From Balneolales bacterium (lineage in GTDB: Bacteria; Bacteroidota; Rhodothermia; Balneolales; Natronogracilivirgulaceae), in contig SLLP01000264.1 of assembly GCA_007133995.1 (NCBI GenBank), positions 1-6,477 of the forward strand: a stretch of 6,477 bases of DNA. The letters are read 5' to 3'. Shown one piece after another: positions 1-6,020 of this stretch. How positions within the stretch are numbered: the stretch's first letter is position 1; each line of letters begins with the position of its first letter. The notes under the pieces are model-generated. The model made no database searches. It saw only the letters and a list, made by a program, of their open reading frames with translations, and was not told where the DNA came from. The position numbers and the translations under genes were made by a program.

Positions 1-1
1 C

Positions 2-415
2 TGGAGCAGCACGGACGAAGTGTATCAGTCCGAACTGAACCGGAGTTACGAGGATATTCGGCGGGGACAGGAACGCTATTATGTGGAGTGGAAACCGGAA
101 TATGAGAAGTATATCCGTATTCACTACGGCTGGACACTGAGTCCCGAATTCCCCCGGCTCGCCAAAGTCAGGGCATTGAATCGACAGATGGTCTATTCGC
201 AACCTGTGGTGTATGAATTTCCACATATCCGGTCCAAGACCCTGATTCTATCAGGAAGGGAAGATGGCGCGGATTTTGCCGACTTGGCACGTCAAACCGC
301 CGAAGCCATTGCGGACTCCAAACTGATACTGCTGGATAATGTCGGACATAACCCTCATTTCGAGGCTCCGGATCGCTTTCACTCGGAGCTCATCCGTTTT
401 CTGAATTCACCATGA
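2..415 (+). CDS. Alpha/beta hydrolase, C-terminal part (5' end outside window)
   Basis: The reading frame is open from the left edge to the TGA at 413-415, giving 137 residues, roughly the C-terminal half of a typical alpha/beta hydrolase of 270-330 residues. A GTG at 20 is only an internal codon, so the true start is upstream of the window. Visible family features are the strand-and-turn segment TLILSGRED, whose Asp (codon 263-265) sits where the catalytic acid is expected, and NVGHNPHFEAPDRF, whose His (codon 347-349) is the expected catalytic base. The chain ends in a typical last helix (FHSELIRFLNSP). The nucleophile elbow (Gly-x-Ser-x-Gly or an Asp version) lies off the left edge, so esterase, epoxide hydrolase, dehalogenase and C-C hydrolase activities cannot be told apart. 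The cap-like stretch with HYGWTLSPEF and QPVVYEFP recalls MhpC-like hydrolases. It converges with the next gene and is probably cytoplasmic. The substrate is unknown. Confidence 0.85.
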   Translation, partial: WSSTDEVYQSELNRSYEDIRRGQERYYVEWKPEYEKYIRIHYGWTLSPEFPRLAKVRALNRQMVYSQPVVYEFPHIRSKTLILSGREDGADFADLARQTAEAIADSKLILLDNVGHNPHFEAPDRFHSELIRFLNSP

Positions 416-446
416 AAGAGTTTCGATGACCGGCCATGCTCTCTTC

Positions 447-477
447 AAAAAACCGGGGTTCACATCTGCCGTTTTTT
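447..477. terminator. Probable bidirectional intrinsic terminator between convergent genes
   Basis: A run of six A (447-452) can pair with a run of six T (472-477). C453 pairs with G471, C454 is bulged, and G455-G456 pair with C470-C469, leaving a 12-base loop. Because the stem is flanked by A on one side and T on the other, it offers a 3' T-run on both strands. It can therefore serve the hydrolase on the + strand and the ligase-CBS gene on the - strand. It overlaps the last codons and stop of the - strand gene. The GC part of the stem is short, so strength is uncertain. Confidence 0.45.
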
Positions 478-2379
478 GAGCCGATCCTTAAGCAGTTCAC
501 CGGCGATGCGTGTGAAGTCGAATTCTGTAACGATCCCCACCAGCTTACCGTTTTCGACCACCGGAAGGCTGGAAATATCGTTGTTTTGCATCAGGGCGAT
601 GGCATCGACCGATGTAGTATCAGGCGTGACGGTGATTACCTCACGGTCCATGATGTCACTGACCGAGACATTGGTATGGTCCAGGTTTTTCGCGATGATG
701 TTGTTCAGCGTGCTTATCAATGAGCGATAGGTTACCATGCCGACCAATTGATGGTCGGAGTTTTCTACCGGAATGTGTTTGACGCTCTGCCACTCCATTA
801 CATTTGCGGCAAGATCAATGATGTCATCCTCATTCAGCGTGTAGATATCTGTGGTCATAAACTGTCCCACAGATGCAAAAGCTTTCTCCCACCGATTTTT
901 TCTCAGGACGGTTGCTTTAGACCAAAGGTGAACCGGTTTGCCTGACTTCTGATGTTTCAGGGTGGAGTCAGCCAGCGCCGTCATCTTTTCATTTTTATTC
1001 CAGATGTCATCAAGCTGATTGAATGAGTCAAGCTGCCAGATGGCGCCGTTTTGCCGCTTCTCTGTACGCTGATAAATAATGTCCAAATACTTGTCGATAT
1101 CATCCCGGTCCAGGTTGTGCAGCTTCAATCCTTCTTTTGCAAGAGGGACAAGCTCGTTCATGATAAGGTCCTGCACGGGATGGGTATTGCCATCCAGCCA
1201 TTTGATCTGCGAGTAGAGTCCGCGTCTGGCTGCGCTCAGAAAATTGCTTTCCACTTCCTTGAACGGTATCAATTTTGTAACATCACTATACTGCGATGAA
1301 ACCCCGGCCATGAGTCCAAGCCAGAATGCCGCATTGGCTACCTCATCGATCACAGATGGTCCGGACGGGAGTACTCTGTTTTCAATTCGAAGGTGGGGCT
1401 TGCCGTCGGTGATGCCGTAACACGGCCGGTTCCACCGATAGATGGTGCCGTTGAATAGCTGCAACGCCTCAAGCTTCGGAATTCGGCCCTTGTCAAGCGC
1501 CTCAAACGGATCTTCGATATCGTCGATGGCAAACAGCACACGAAAGCGTGTAATATCCTCCTGGAAGATCTCCAACACGGACTCATTGATCCACCTGGAG
1601 CCGAATTGGACGCGCGGCTTGCGTTCATGGACGAAATCCTGGGCTCTGCGATTGTCGATGGATTGCTGGAAGACGGCGATCCTTGTTTCGTGGAGCAATT
1701 GCTTGCCGAACAGGAACGGGGAGTTGGCGGCGACGGCGAGAACCGGTGATGTCACCAGCTGGGCGATGTTGTGGAGACGGGCGAAATCATCCTGGGAAAC
1801 CTGAAAGTGGATCTGAAAGCTGGTGTTACATGACTCCATCATCACCGAATCATGCTTTACATGAAGTTCGTCGGCTCCCTTGATCCTGAGTTCGTGCTCG
1901 GCACCCCGAACCCGGGTAAGAGCATCATTGAGCATGTAGTAGCGCGACTTGGGTGTGATGTTCTCCATGCCCAGATCCGATTTCTTGATGGTGGTGAGCG
2001 ATCCCACAAGGATGATGTCACCCTCGTATTTTTCAGCCACTTCACGGACCTTGCTGATGCCGTTATTGAGCTGGTCTTCAAGCTTCTGAAGACATCTGCC
2101 TTCAAATGAGAGCGGGTCAAGATTGAACTCAAGGTTGAAGCGGGCAAGTTCATAAGTGAAGCGTGGATCGTCAATGTCCTCAACGATTTTAGTATTGATC
2201 GGATGAGGACGGCTGGCACGATCGATGATGAACAGTTCCTGCTCGGCGCCGATTCGCTTCGTATCCTTCTCAAACAGCTCATCGGCGAGCATCTGTTCGA
2301 GGGCTTTCATGTCCCGGATGAGATACTTGGTAAAAGCACGCAGCTTTTCCGGTTGTTGAGCGGATGATGAGAATTCCAT
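460..2379 (-). CDS. GCS2-type carboxylate-amine ligase (glutamate-cysteine-ligase-like) fused to a CBS domain pair
   Basis: This is a 639-residue protein with two modules. Residues ~38-400 resemble the glutamate-cysteine ligase family 2 fold (ATP-dependent carboxylate-amine ligase). Visible signs are RIGAEQELFIID (residues 42-53), an N-terminal acidic metal/ATP-site motif of the family, MESCNTSFQIHFQV (181-194), an equivalent of the family's core T-x-x-Q/H-x-H strand, and RIENRVLPSGPSVIDEVANA (331-350). A helical linker (~400-500) follows. Then come two CBS motifs: ~505-556, with FMTTDIYTLNEDD and LVGMVT, and ~573-625, with DIMDREVITVTPDT and LVGIVTEFD. Such pairs usually form a Bateman module that binds AMP, ADP, ATP or SAM. 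No signal peptide or membrane segment is seen, so it should be cytoplasmic. The ATG at 2379 has no Shine-Dalgarno (upstream CACCAAACCCGAACC). It is the last gene of a - strand run, 64 bases after usp. Gamma-glutamylcysteine synthesis is possible, but YbdK-like relatives use other substrates, so the substrate remains open. Confidence 0.87.
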   Translation of the reverse strand: MEFSSSAQQPEKLRAFTKYLIRDMKALEQMLADELFEKDTKRIGAEQELFIIDRASRPHPINTKIVEDIDDPRFTYELARFNLEFNLDPLSFEGRCLQKLEDQLNNGISKVREVAEKYEGDIILVGSLTTIKKSDLGMENITPKSRYYMLNDALTRVRGAEHELRIKGADELHVKHDSVMMESCNTSFQIHFQVSQDDFARLHNIAQLVTSPVLAVAANSPFLFGKQLLHETRIAVFQQSIDNRRAQDFVHERKPRVQFGSRWINESVLEIFQEDITRFRVLFAIDDIEDPFEALDKGRIPKLEALQLFNGTIYRWNRPCYGITDGKPHLRIENRVLPSGPSVIDEVANAAFWLGLMAGVSSQYSDVTKLIPFKEVESNFLSAARRGLYSQIKWLDGNTHPVQDLIMNELVPLAKEGLKLHNLDRDDIDKYLDIIYQRTEKRQNGAIWQLDSFNQLDDIWNKNEKMTALADSTLKHQKSGKPVHLWSKATVLRKNRWEKAFASVGQFMTTDIYTLNEDDIIDLAANVMEWQSVKHIPVENSDHQLVGMVTYRSLISTLNNIIAKNLDHTNVSVSDIMDREVITVTPDTTSVDAIALMQNNDISSLPVVENGKLVGIVTEFDFTRIAGELLKDRLKKRQM

Positions 2380-2443
2380 GGTTCGGGTTTGGTGATTGGA
2401 ATCGATGACGGAAAACGCCGGAACATTACATGCAGATGGCAGG

Positions 2444-3328
2444 CTATAATTCGCCGTGTTCCTTGCCTATGGGATCATCCATTTTCGGATTGATGCTCAG
2501 TACTGCTGTTTTGACAAGTCGCAGCACGTTGGCAGCGGTACTGCCCAGCCTGAGGTAATTCAGGCCGGTGTGCCCCAAAGTGGACATGATAACAAGGTTA
2601 TATTTCTTCTGCTGAGTCAGGCGTACAATGGCCTCGTGTATGGACGATTTAACCGGCAGTGCCTCGGCGGTTACCTTGTCCCGGATATCCTCCAGGTGCT
2701 CATCCACCCACGTGTCCAGCCTCTCCTGAAGCGCTTCGACCTGATCCTCAAAAGAGCTGATCTTTGAGAACTGGGAGAGGTTGACCAAATGTACGAGGTG
2801 GATATGGGCGTAGGTTTTTTTCACCAGTGCCCGTGCATAATCAAATGACTCCAGTGAGTTATCGGAGAAGTCGGTGGTCAGCAGAATGTCGGAGAGTGGC
2901 TTGATCTTCGACTCCTTCTCGACCAGCAGCACGGGTGCATTGCTGAAGCGGACTACCCGCTCGGTGACGGATCCCAGAAAAAGCCGTGAAAATCCTGATC
3001 GTCCGTGGGAGGACATTACCACGATATCCGCGTCCTGCGATTCTTCAACTATTATCTTCCAGGGTTTGCCCTTCCGGACCACAACCGGCTCCAGGTTGCC
3101 CTCATCGGCGTAGTGCAGCACTTTTGCCTCCAGCTCCTTTTCCAGTTCTTTAACCTGACGTACAGGTTTCGGGTGTAAAGGGAAACTGCCGCTTTCGCTT
3201 TCAGGCTGATAGACATATAAAGGAAGAATGCTGCCATCAAGGACATCCGCCAGGTAGTTGGCTGATTCAAAGGCCATCAGGCTGAGATCTGACATGTCGG
3301 TCGGTACGAGAATTCGGGGGTTCTCCAT
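2444..3328 (-). CDS. Universal stress protein with two tandem UspA domains
   Basis: This 294-residue protein holds two Usp domains, about twice the length of single-domain UspA. Domain 1 (residues 1-136) begins RILVPTDMSDLS and carries the nucleotide-binding loop S106-x2-G109-x9-G119-S120 (MSSHGRSGF...LGS), then a C-terminal strand APVLLVEKE. Domain 2 (~145-280) begins DILLTTDFSDNSLE and carries S249-x2-G252-x9-G262-S263 (MSTLGHTGL...LGS), then TAVLSINPK. Both loops fit the ATP-binding G-2x-G-9x-G-S pattern except that the first Gly is Ser, a commonly seen variant, so both domains may bind nucleotide. The Asp near the start of each domain (D11 and D153) is also kept. It should be cytoplasmic; in the family such proteins support survival under starvation, oxidative or anaerobic stress, with no defined reaction. 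It starts 84 bases after the hemN stop. The ATG at 3328 lacks a Shine-Dalgarno, and a large inverted repeat lies just upstream. Confidence 0.94.
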   Translation of the reverse strand: MENPRILVPTDMSDLSLMAFESANYLADVLDGSILPLYVYQPESESGSFPLHPKPVRQVKELEKELEAKVLHYADEGNLEPVVVRKGKPWKIIVEESQDADIVVMSSHGRSGFSRLFLGSVTERVVRFSNAPVLLVEKESKIKPLSDILLTTDFSDNSLESFDYARALVKKTYAHIHLVHLVNLSQFSKISSFEDQVEALQERLDTWVDEHLEDIRDKVTAEALPVKSSIHEAIVRLTQQKKYNLVIMSTLGHTGLNYLRLGSTAANVLRLVKTAVLSINPKMDDPIGKEHGEL

Positions 3329-3368
3329 AGGAAATCGTTGTGGTTTTTAAAAAAAAGTGTTGCCGGAA

Positions 3369-3404
3369 ATAACAGATATTTTCAGATTAAATACAATCTG
3401 TTAT
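3369..3404. repeat. 9-bp perfect inverted repeat with nested alternative hairpin in the hemN-usp gap
   Basis: ATAACAGAT (3369-3377) and ATCTGTTAT (3396-3404) are perfect inverted copies separated by 18 bases. Inside, CAGATT (3383-3388) and AATCTG (3395-3400) form a second perfect inverted pair with a 6-base loop. Both pairings need bases 3396-3400, so the two hairpins exclude each other. Read on the - strand, no U-run directly follows the hairpin; an eight-T run comes only at 3356-3349. A classical intrinsic terminator for hemN is therefore doubtful. An operator for usp, an RNA-processing site or an mRNA 3'-end stabiliser are alternatives. Confidence 0.6.
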
Positions 3405-3412
3405 GTCAGGGT

Positions 3413-4780
3413 TCAGACGGTTTTTGAGTATCTGCCCTGTTTTTCAGGGTCAGTATAGTACACATCGAAAGCAGTTGCTATGTTTCGCAGAAACAGCCGT
3501 CCGGTGTCGGTGACAAAAAAACCGTCGGTTGTCCACCGGATCAGACCGTCGTCAGCCATTTCTTTCAATGGCTCGAGCGAATCCCCGAAATAGGTTTTGG
3601 CATTGATGTTCCATCGTCGGCCTATGGCGATGAAATCCAGTTGAAGGTCACACATAAGCCGCATGATGGTATGGCGTCTTATCCGGTCATCCCGGGTGAG
3701 GTAATAATGTCGGAACCAGGGGTGCCGGCCACTGTCGATGCGGCGATAGTATTCGTCAAGATCCTTTACCGACTGGAGATAACCGTCGCCAATTTGTGAA
3801 ATCGAGGACATGCCGAAGCCGTAGATATCGGTGTCGGCCCGCGTGCTATAGCCCTGGAAGTTGCGTTGGAGTGATCCGTTTTGCTGGGCCAGAGACAGCT
3901 CATCACCGGTTTTGGCAAAGTGATCCATTCCAATATAGCTGTAGCCGGAAGCGGTCAGGTTCTCGATCATCATTTCAAGCATCGCAAATTTTTCGTGCGG
4001 ACCGGGCATGGGGTTCCGGTCAACAAGTTTCTGCGATGGGATCATCCAGGGAATGTGTGCATAATTGAAGATGGCGAAACGGTCGGGATCGAGCACCTTG
4101 ACCTCGTTGAGAGTAGCCTCGAAGCTGCCCCGGCTTTGCAATGGAAGGCCGTAAATAAGGTCAATATTGATGTTGCGGATGCCGGCGCTGCGCAGCCAGT
4201 GTGCCACGCGTTCATTTATTTCCATGGGCTGGACGCGATTAATGGCTTTCTGCACATCCTCCCGCACATCCTGGATACCGATGGAGGCCCGGTTGCAACC
4301 GATTTCCGCAAGGGCGGTGACATGGTCTTGCGTCATTCGCCTCGGATCAATTTCCACGGCAAACTCCATTTCATCCTCAAAAGCAAAAAGGGAACGCAGC
4401 TTTTTACCAGTCTGGCGAAGCTCTTCCGGACTTAGAAAGGTGGGAGTCCCGCCACCGAAATGTACCTGGACCACCCGGTTTCCCGGGTTCAGCATTTGCC
4501 GGATGGTTTCCATTTCACGGAACAGGCGCCGCAGGTATTCCGTACTGTCGCCTTCACGGCGGGTAATCACTTTTGTGCAAGCGCAGTACCAGCAGAGTGA
4601 GGCGCAAAACGGGATATGAATGTAAAGGGATATAGGACGTGACCCGGCATTGCGTTTCTCTAAATGTGAAACGGCGGGACCATCATCCTCCATCTCCTTG
4701 AAATGAGGTGCCGGAGGATATGATGTATATCTTGGGGCCTGCCTGGCGTATTTAGCTACGAGGTCCTGACGGTTATCCAT
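3413..4780 (-). CDS. hemN: Oxygen-independent coproporphyrinogen III oxidase (dehydrogenase), radical SAM
   Basis: HemN converts coproporphyrinogen III to protoporphyrinogen IX without oxygen, by SAM-dependent oxidative decarboxylation of two propionate groups, in the heme pathway of the cytoplasm. At 455 residues it matches the usual HemN length (about 457 in E. coli). Visible motifs are the N-terminal PRYTSYPPAPHF, the 4Fe-4S site C59-x3-C63-x2-C66-x-C68 within IPFCASLCWYCAC, the SAM-binding glycine motif HFGGGTPTFLSPEEL (107-121), EIDPRRMT (143-150), NRASIGIQD (163-171), NIDLIYGLPLQ (205-215) and NYAHIPW (239-245). The fourth Cys and the N-terminal PRYTSYP support true HemN over the heme chaperone HemW. 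The start at 4780 is preferred over an in-frame ATG at 4810: it leaves a HemN-like N terminus and has a weak AGGT six bases upstream, while 4810 has none. It is the first gene of the - strand run, divergent from tonB. Confidence 0.95.
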   Translation of the reverse strand: MDNRQDLVAKYARQAPRYTSYPPAPHFKEMEDDGPAVSHLEKRNAGSRPISLYIHIPFCASLCWYCACTKVITRREGDSTEYLRRLFREMETIRQMLNPGNRVVQVHFGGGTPTFLSPEELRQTGKKLRSLFAFEDEMEFAVEIDPRRMTQDHVTALAEIGCNRASIGIQDVREDVQKAINRVQPMEINERVAHWLRSAGIRNINIDLIYGLPLQSRGSFEATLNEVKVLDPDRFAIFNYAHIPWMIPSQKLVDRNPMPGPHEKFAMLEMMIENLTASGYSYIGMDHFAKTGDELSLAQQNGSLQRNFQGYSTRADTDIYGFGMSSISQIGDGYLQSVKDLDEYYRRIDSGRHPWFRHYYLTRDDRIRRHTIMRLMCDLQLDFIAIGRRWNINAKTYFGDSLEPLKEMADDGLIRWTTDGFFVTDTGRLFLRNIATAFDVYYTDPEKQGRYSKTV

Positions 4781-5052
4781 TGTTGACCTGATATGATGGT
4801 ATAAATGCAACTTTGAGTAAAAATACGAGTATAAAGTATAAATATTTGAAATCGGCCGGATATGTTCATTTTCCCTTTATATACGGAGACGAAATTTGAT
4901 ATTGAGTCGTTTTTCATGTAAGAATTGTTATTATAAGAAGTTAAATATGGAATGTAGTGGTGTGACATCAGGTTTTTTATTAATCTGAAAGCGATTCCAA
5001 AAAATATGGAGTACCTTCAGTTCAAATTTTGTATTTTTTATACGATTTCCGT

Positions 5053-5082
5053 AATGCGCACAACAAAAATGCGCACAACAAA
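5053..5082. repeat. Perfect 15-bp tandem repeat, two copies, upstream of tonB
   Basis: AATGCGCACAACAAA occurs at 5053-5067 and again, without a gap, at 5068-5082. The second copy ends 59 bases before the tonB start codon. Its GCGCAC core stands out in the AT-rich surroundings. It may be a pair of binding sites on the same DNA face spaced by about one and a half turns, part of the 5' leader, or a simple slippage duplication. The sequence alone does not decide. Confidence 0.9.
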
Positions 5083-5127
5083 CATTTTACCAGAATTGAA
5101 AACAACATGGTTTTTCTTGTGAAAGCC

Positions 5128-5133
5128 AGGGAG
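5128..5133 (+). promoter_or_regulatory. Shine-Dalgarno of tonB
   Basis: AGGGAG lies eight bases before the ATG at 5142, a near-ideal anti-16S match and spacing. It fixes the tonB start. An out-of-frame ATG at 5137 ends after one further codon (ATG ATA TGA) and overlaps the real start region; it is probably not used. Confidence 0.8.
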
Positions 5134-5141
5134 TACATGAT

Positions 5142-5810
5142 ATGAGTCTTTTAGAGCGAAAAAAACCAAAAGTAGATCTGCACCGGTATTACATGATTAA
5201 TCTGCAGATAGGTTTTATCGTAACCCTTGTCTTGCTGATCACCCTGTTCCGGATCAATCTGCAGCCCGGCGGTGAATTTGAGATTATTGAAGAAGAGCAG
5301 GAAATCATCGAGATGGAGGAGATCATCCAGACCGAGCAAGAAGTCACTCCACCGCCACCACCGAGACCACCCTCACCCGAACCGGTGCCGGATGACGAGA
5401 TCATCGAGGATCAGTTTTTTGATCTGGATACGGAAATAGACCTTGATGCGCCTATGGATATGCCTCCTCCGCCTCCACCTCCTGATGATGATGAAGAAGA
5501 GGAGCCGGAAGTGTTTACCATAGTTGAGGATATGCCGGAACTTGTCGGTGGAATGCAGTCTATATATGAGCACCTTCGCTACCCTGAAATTGCACGAAAA
5601 GCCGGAATCGAAGGACGGGTTGTCGTGCAGTTCATTATTGACGAGGAGGGTAATGTCATCGATCCGGTTGTCGTGCGCGGCATTGGCGGTGGGTGTGACG
5701 AAGCTGCCATAGAGGCAGTGAAGCAGGTTCGATTCACTCCTGGTCGTCAGAGAGGCCGTGCGGTACGTGTTCGGTACTCCCTGCCCATTACGTTTCGTCT
5801 TTCACAGTAA
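5142..5810 (+). CDS. TonB-family energy transducer
   Basis: TonB proteins carry energy from the inner-membrane proton-driven ExbB-ExbD motor to TonB-dependent receptors in the outer membrane. This 222-residue protein has the standard order. A short basic cytoplasmic N terminus (ERKKPK) is followed by one membrane anchor (~residues 19-38, INLQIGFIVTLVLLITLF). The periplasmic linker is acidic and proline-rich: EII-type repeats (46-64), a poly-Pro block near 70-82, DLD/DAP segments, a run of seven Pro (108-114) and an acidic run (115-123). The TonB C-terminal domain spans ~133-222, with ELVGGMQSI, YPEIARKAGIEGRVVVQF, DEEGNV, GIGGGCDEAA, FTPGRQRG and LPITFRL. The basic (Lys-Pro) half seen in E. 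coli TonB is absent; the acidic linker is usual for the Balneolota/Rhodothermota forms as I recall them. It is a single-gene unit with its own ribosome binding site and terminator. No exbB, exbD or receptor gene is adjacent. Confidence 0.94.
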   Translation: MSLLERKKPKVDLHRYYMINLQIGFIVTLVLLITLFRINLQPGGEFEIIEEEQEIIEMEEIIQTEQEVTPPPPPRPPSPEPVPDDEIIEDQFFDLDTEIDLDAPMDMPPPPPPPDDDEEEEPEVFTIVEDMPELVGGMQSIYEHLRYPEIARKAGIEGRVVVQFIIDEEGNVIDPVVVRGIGGGCDEAAIEAVKQVRFTPGRQRGRAVRVRYSLPITFRLSQ

Positions 5811-5845
5811 ATTATCCACTTTTGCAAACGCATTTGACAGGGTAT

Positions 5846-5886
5846 AAAGACATCGTACCACCACATGCGGGACGATGTCTTTTTTT
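5846..5886 (+). terminator. Intrinsic terminator of tonB
   Basis: AAAGACATCGT (5846-5856) pairs perfectly with ACGATGTCTTT (5872-5882). C5858-C5859 can also pair with G5870-G5869 across an A-G mismatch. The loop is 15 bases or less, and the stem runs into a tract of seven T (5880-5886). It starts 36 bases after the tonB stop codon and faces the right way, so tonB probably ends transcription here and the next gene needs its own promoter. Confidence 0.9.
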
Positions 5887-6020
5887 GTGTGATCCAAAGT
5901 GCCTTTTTCGGTGTTTAATTACGTTCTGTTGATCTTTTTGATGAACACTTGTGATCTTATCATCGCTATCAAAACAGGCTTTGTCGGCATAATGCGATCG
6001 GGCCTTGATGCCATTATTGC

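Larger units (their letters stand above)
4781..5141. promoter_or_regulatory. AT-rich divergent intergenic region between hemN and tonB
   Basis: This stretch of 361 bases carries no convincing gene and is clearly richer in A+T than the coding DNA on both sides. It must hold promoters for hemN (- strand) and tonB (+ strand), but I cannot place either with confidence. On the - strand, TATAAT (4935-4930) and TATTTTTA (4825-4818, close to the Bacteroidetes -7 box TAnnTTTG) lack a matching upstream box at the right distance. It also holds AGTATAA repeated head to tail (4828-4841), AAATATGGA twice (4943-4951 and 5002-5010), and a 15-bp tandem repeat listed separately. A 70-codon frame on the - strand (4756-4968) overlaps the hemN start and looks non-coding. 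Confidence 0.6.

Noticed and set aside
436..2282. Several open frames of 62-141 codons on both strands inside the ligase-CBS gene
   Set aside because: All lie in other frames of a gene with clear domains along its whole length, and none shows a domain or a ribosome binding site.
3344..3356. T5-A8 run upstream of usp considered as the hemN terminator tail
   Set aside because: On the - strand the T-run does not directly follow a hairpin; about a dozen unpaired bases lie between it and the 9-bp stem, so a standard intrinsic terminator is not supported.
3881..4435. 184-codon + strand open frame inside hemN
   Set aside because: It is antisense to the conserved radical SAM core of hemN and shows no independent family features.
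4781..4810. N-terminal 10-residue extension of HemN from an ATG at 4810
   Set aside because: The 4780 ATG gives the usual HemN length and has a weak AGGT at good distance; nothing ribosome-binding precedes 4810.
4895..4908. FNR-like half site TTGAT upstream of hemN
   Set aside because: An anaerobic FNR/CRP site needs an inverted second half (ATCAA) after four bases; here AGTCG follows, so the palindrome is absent.
4756..4968. 70-codon open frame on the - strand ahead of hemN
   Set aside because: It overlaps the hemN start in another frame, has no Shine-Dalgarno, and its Tyr/Ile/Ser/Asn-rich product looks like translated AT-rich spacer.
5463..5510. Simple trinucleotide repeats (CCT/CCA and GAT/GAA runs)
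   Set aside because: They encode the poly-Pro and acidic parts of the TonB linker and need no separate explanation.
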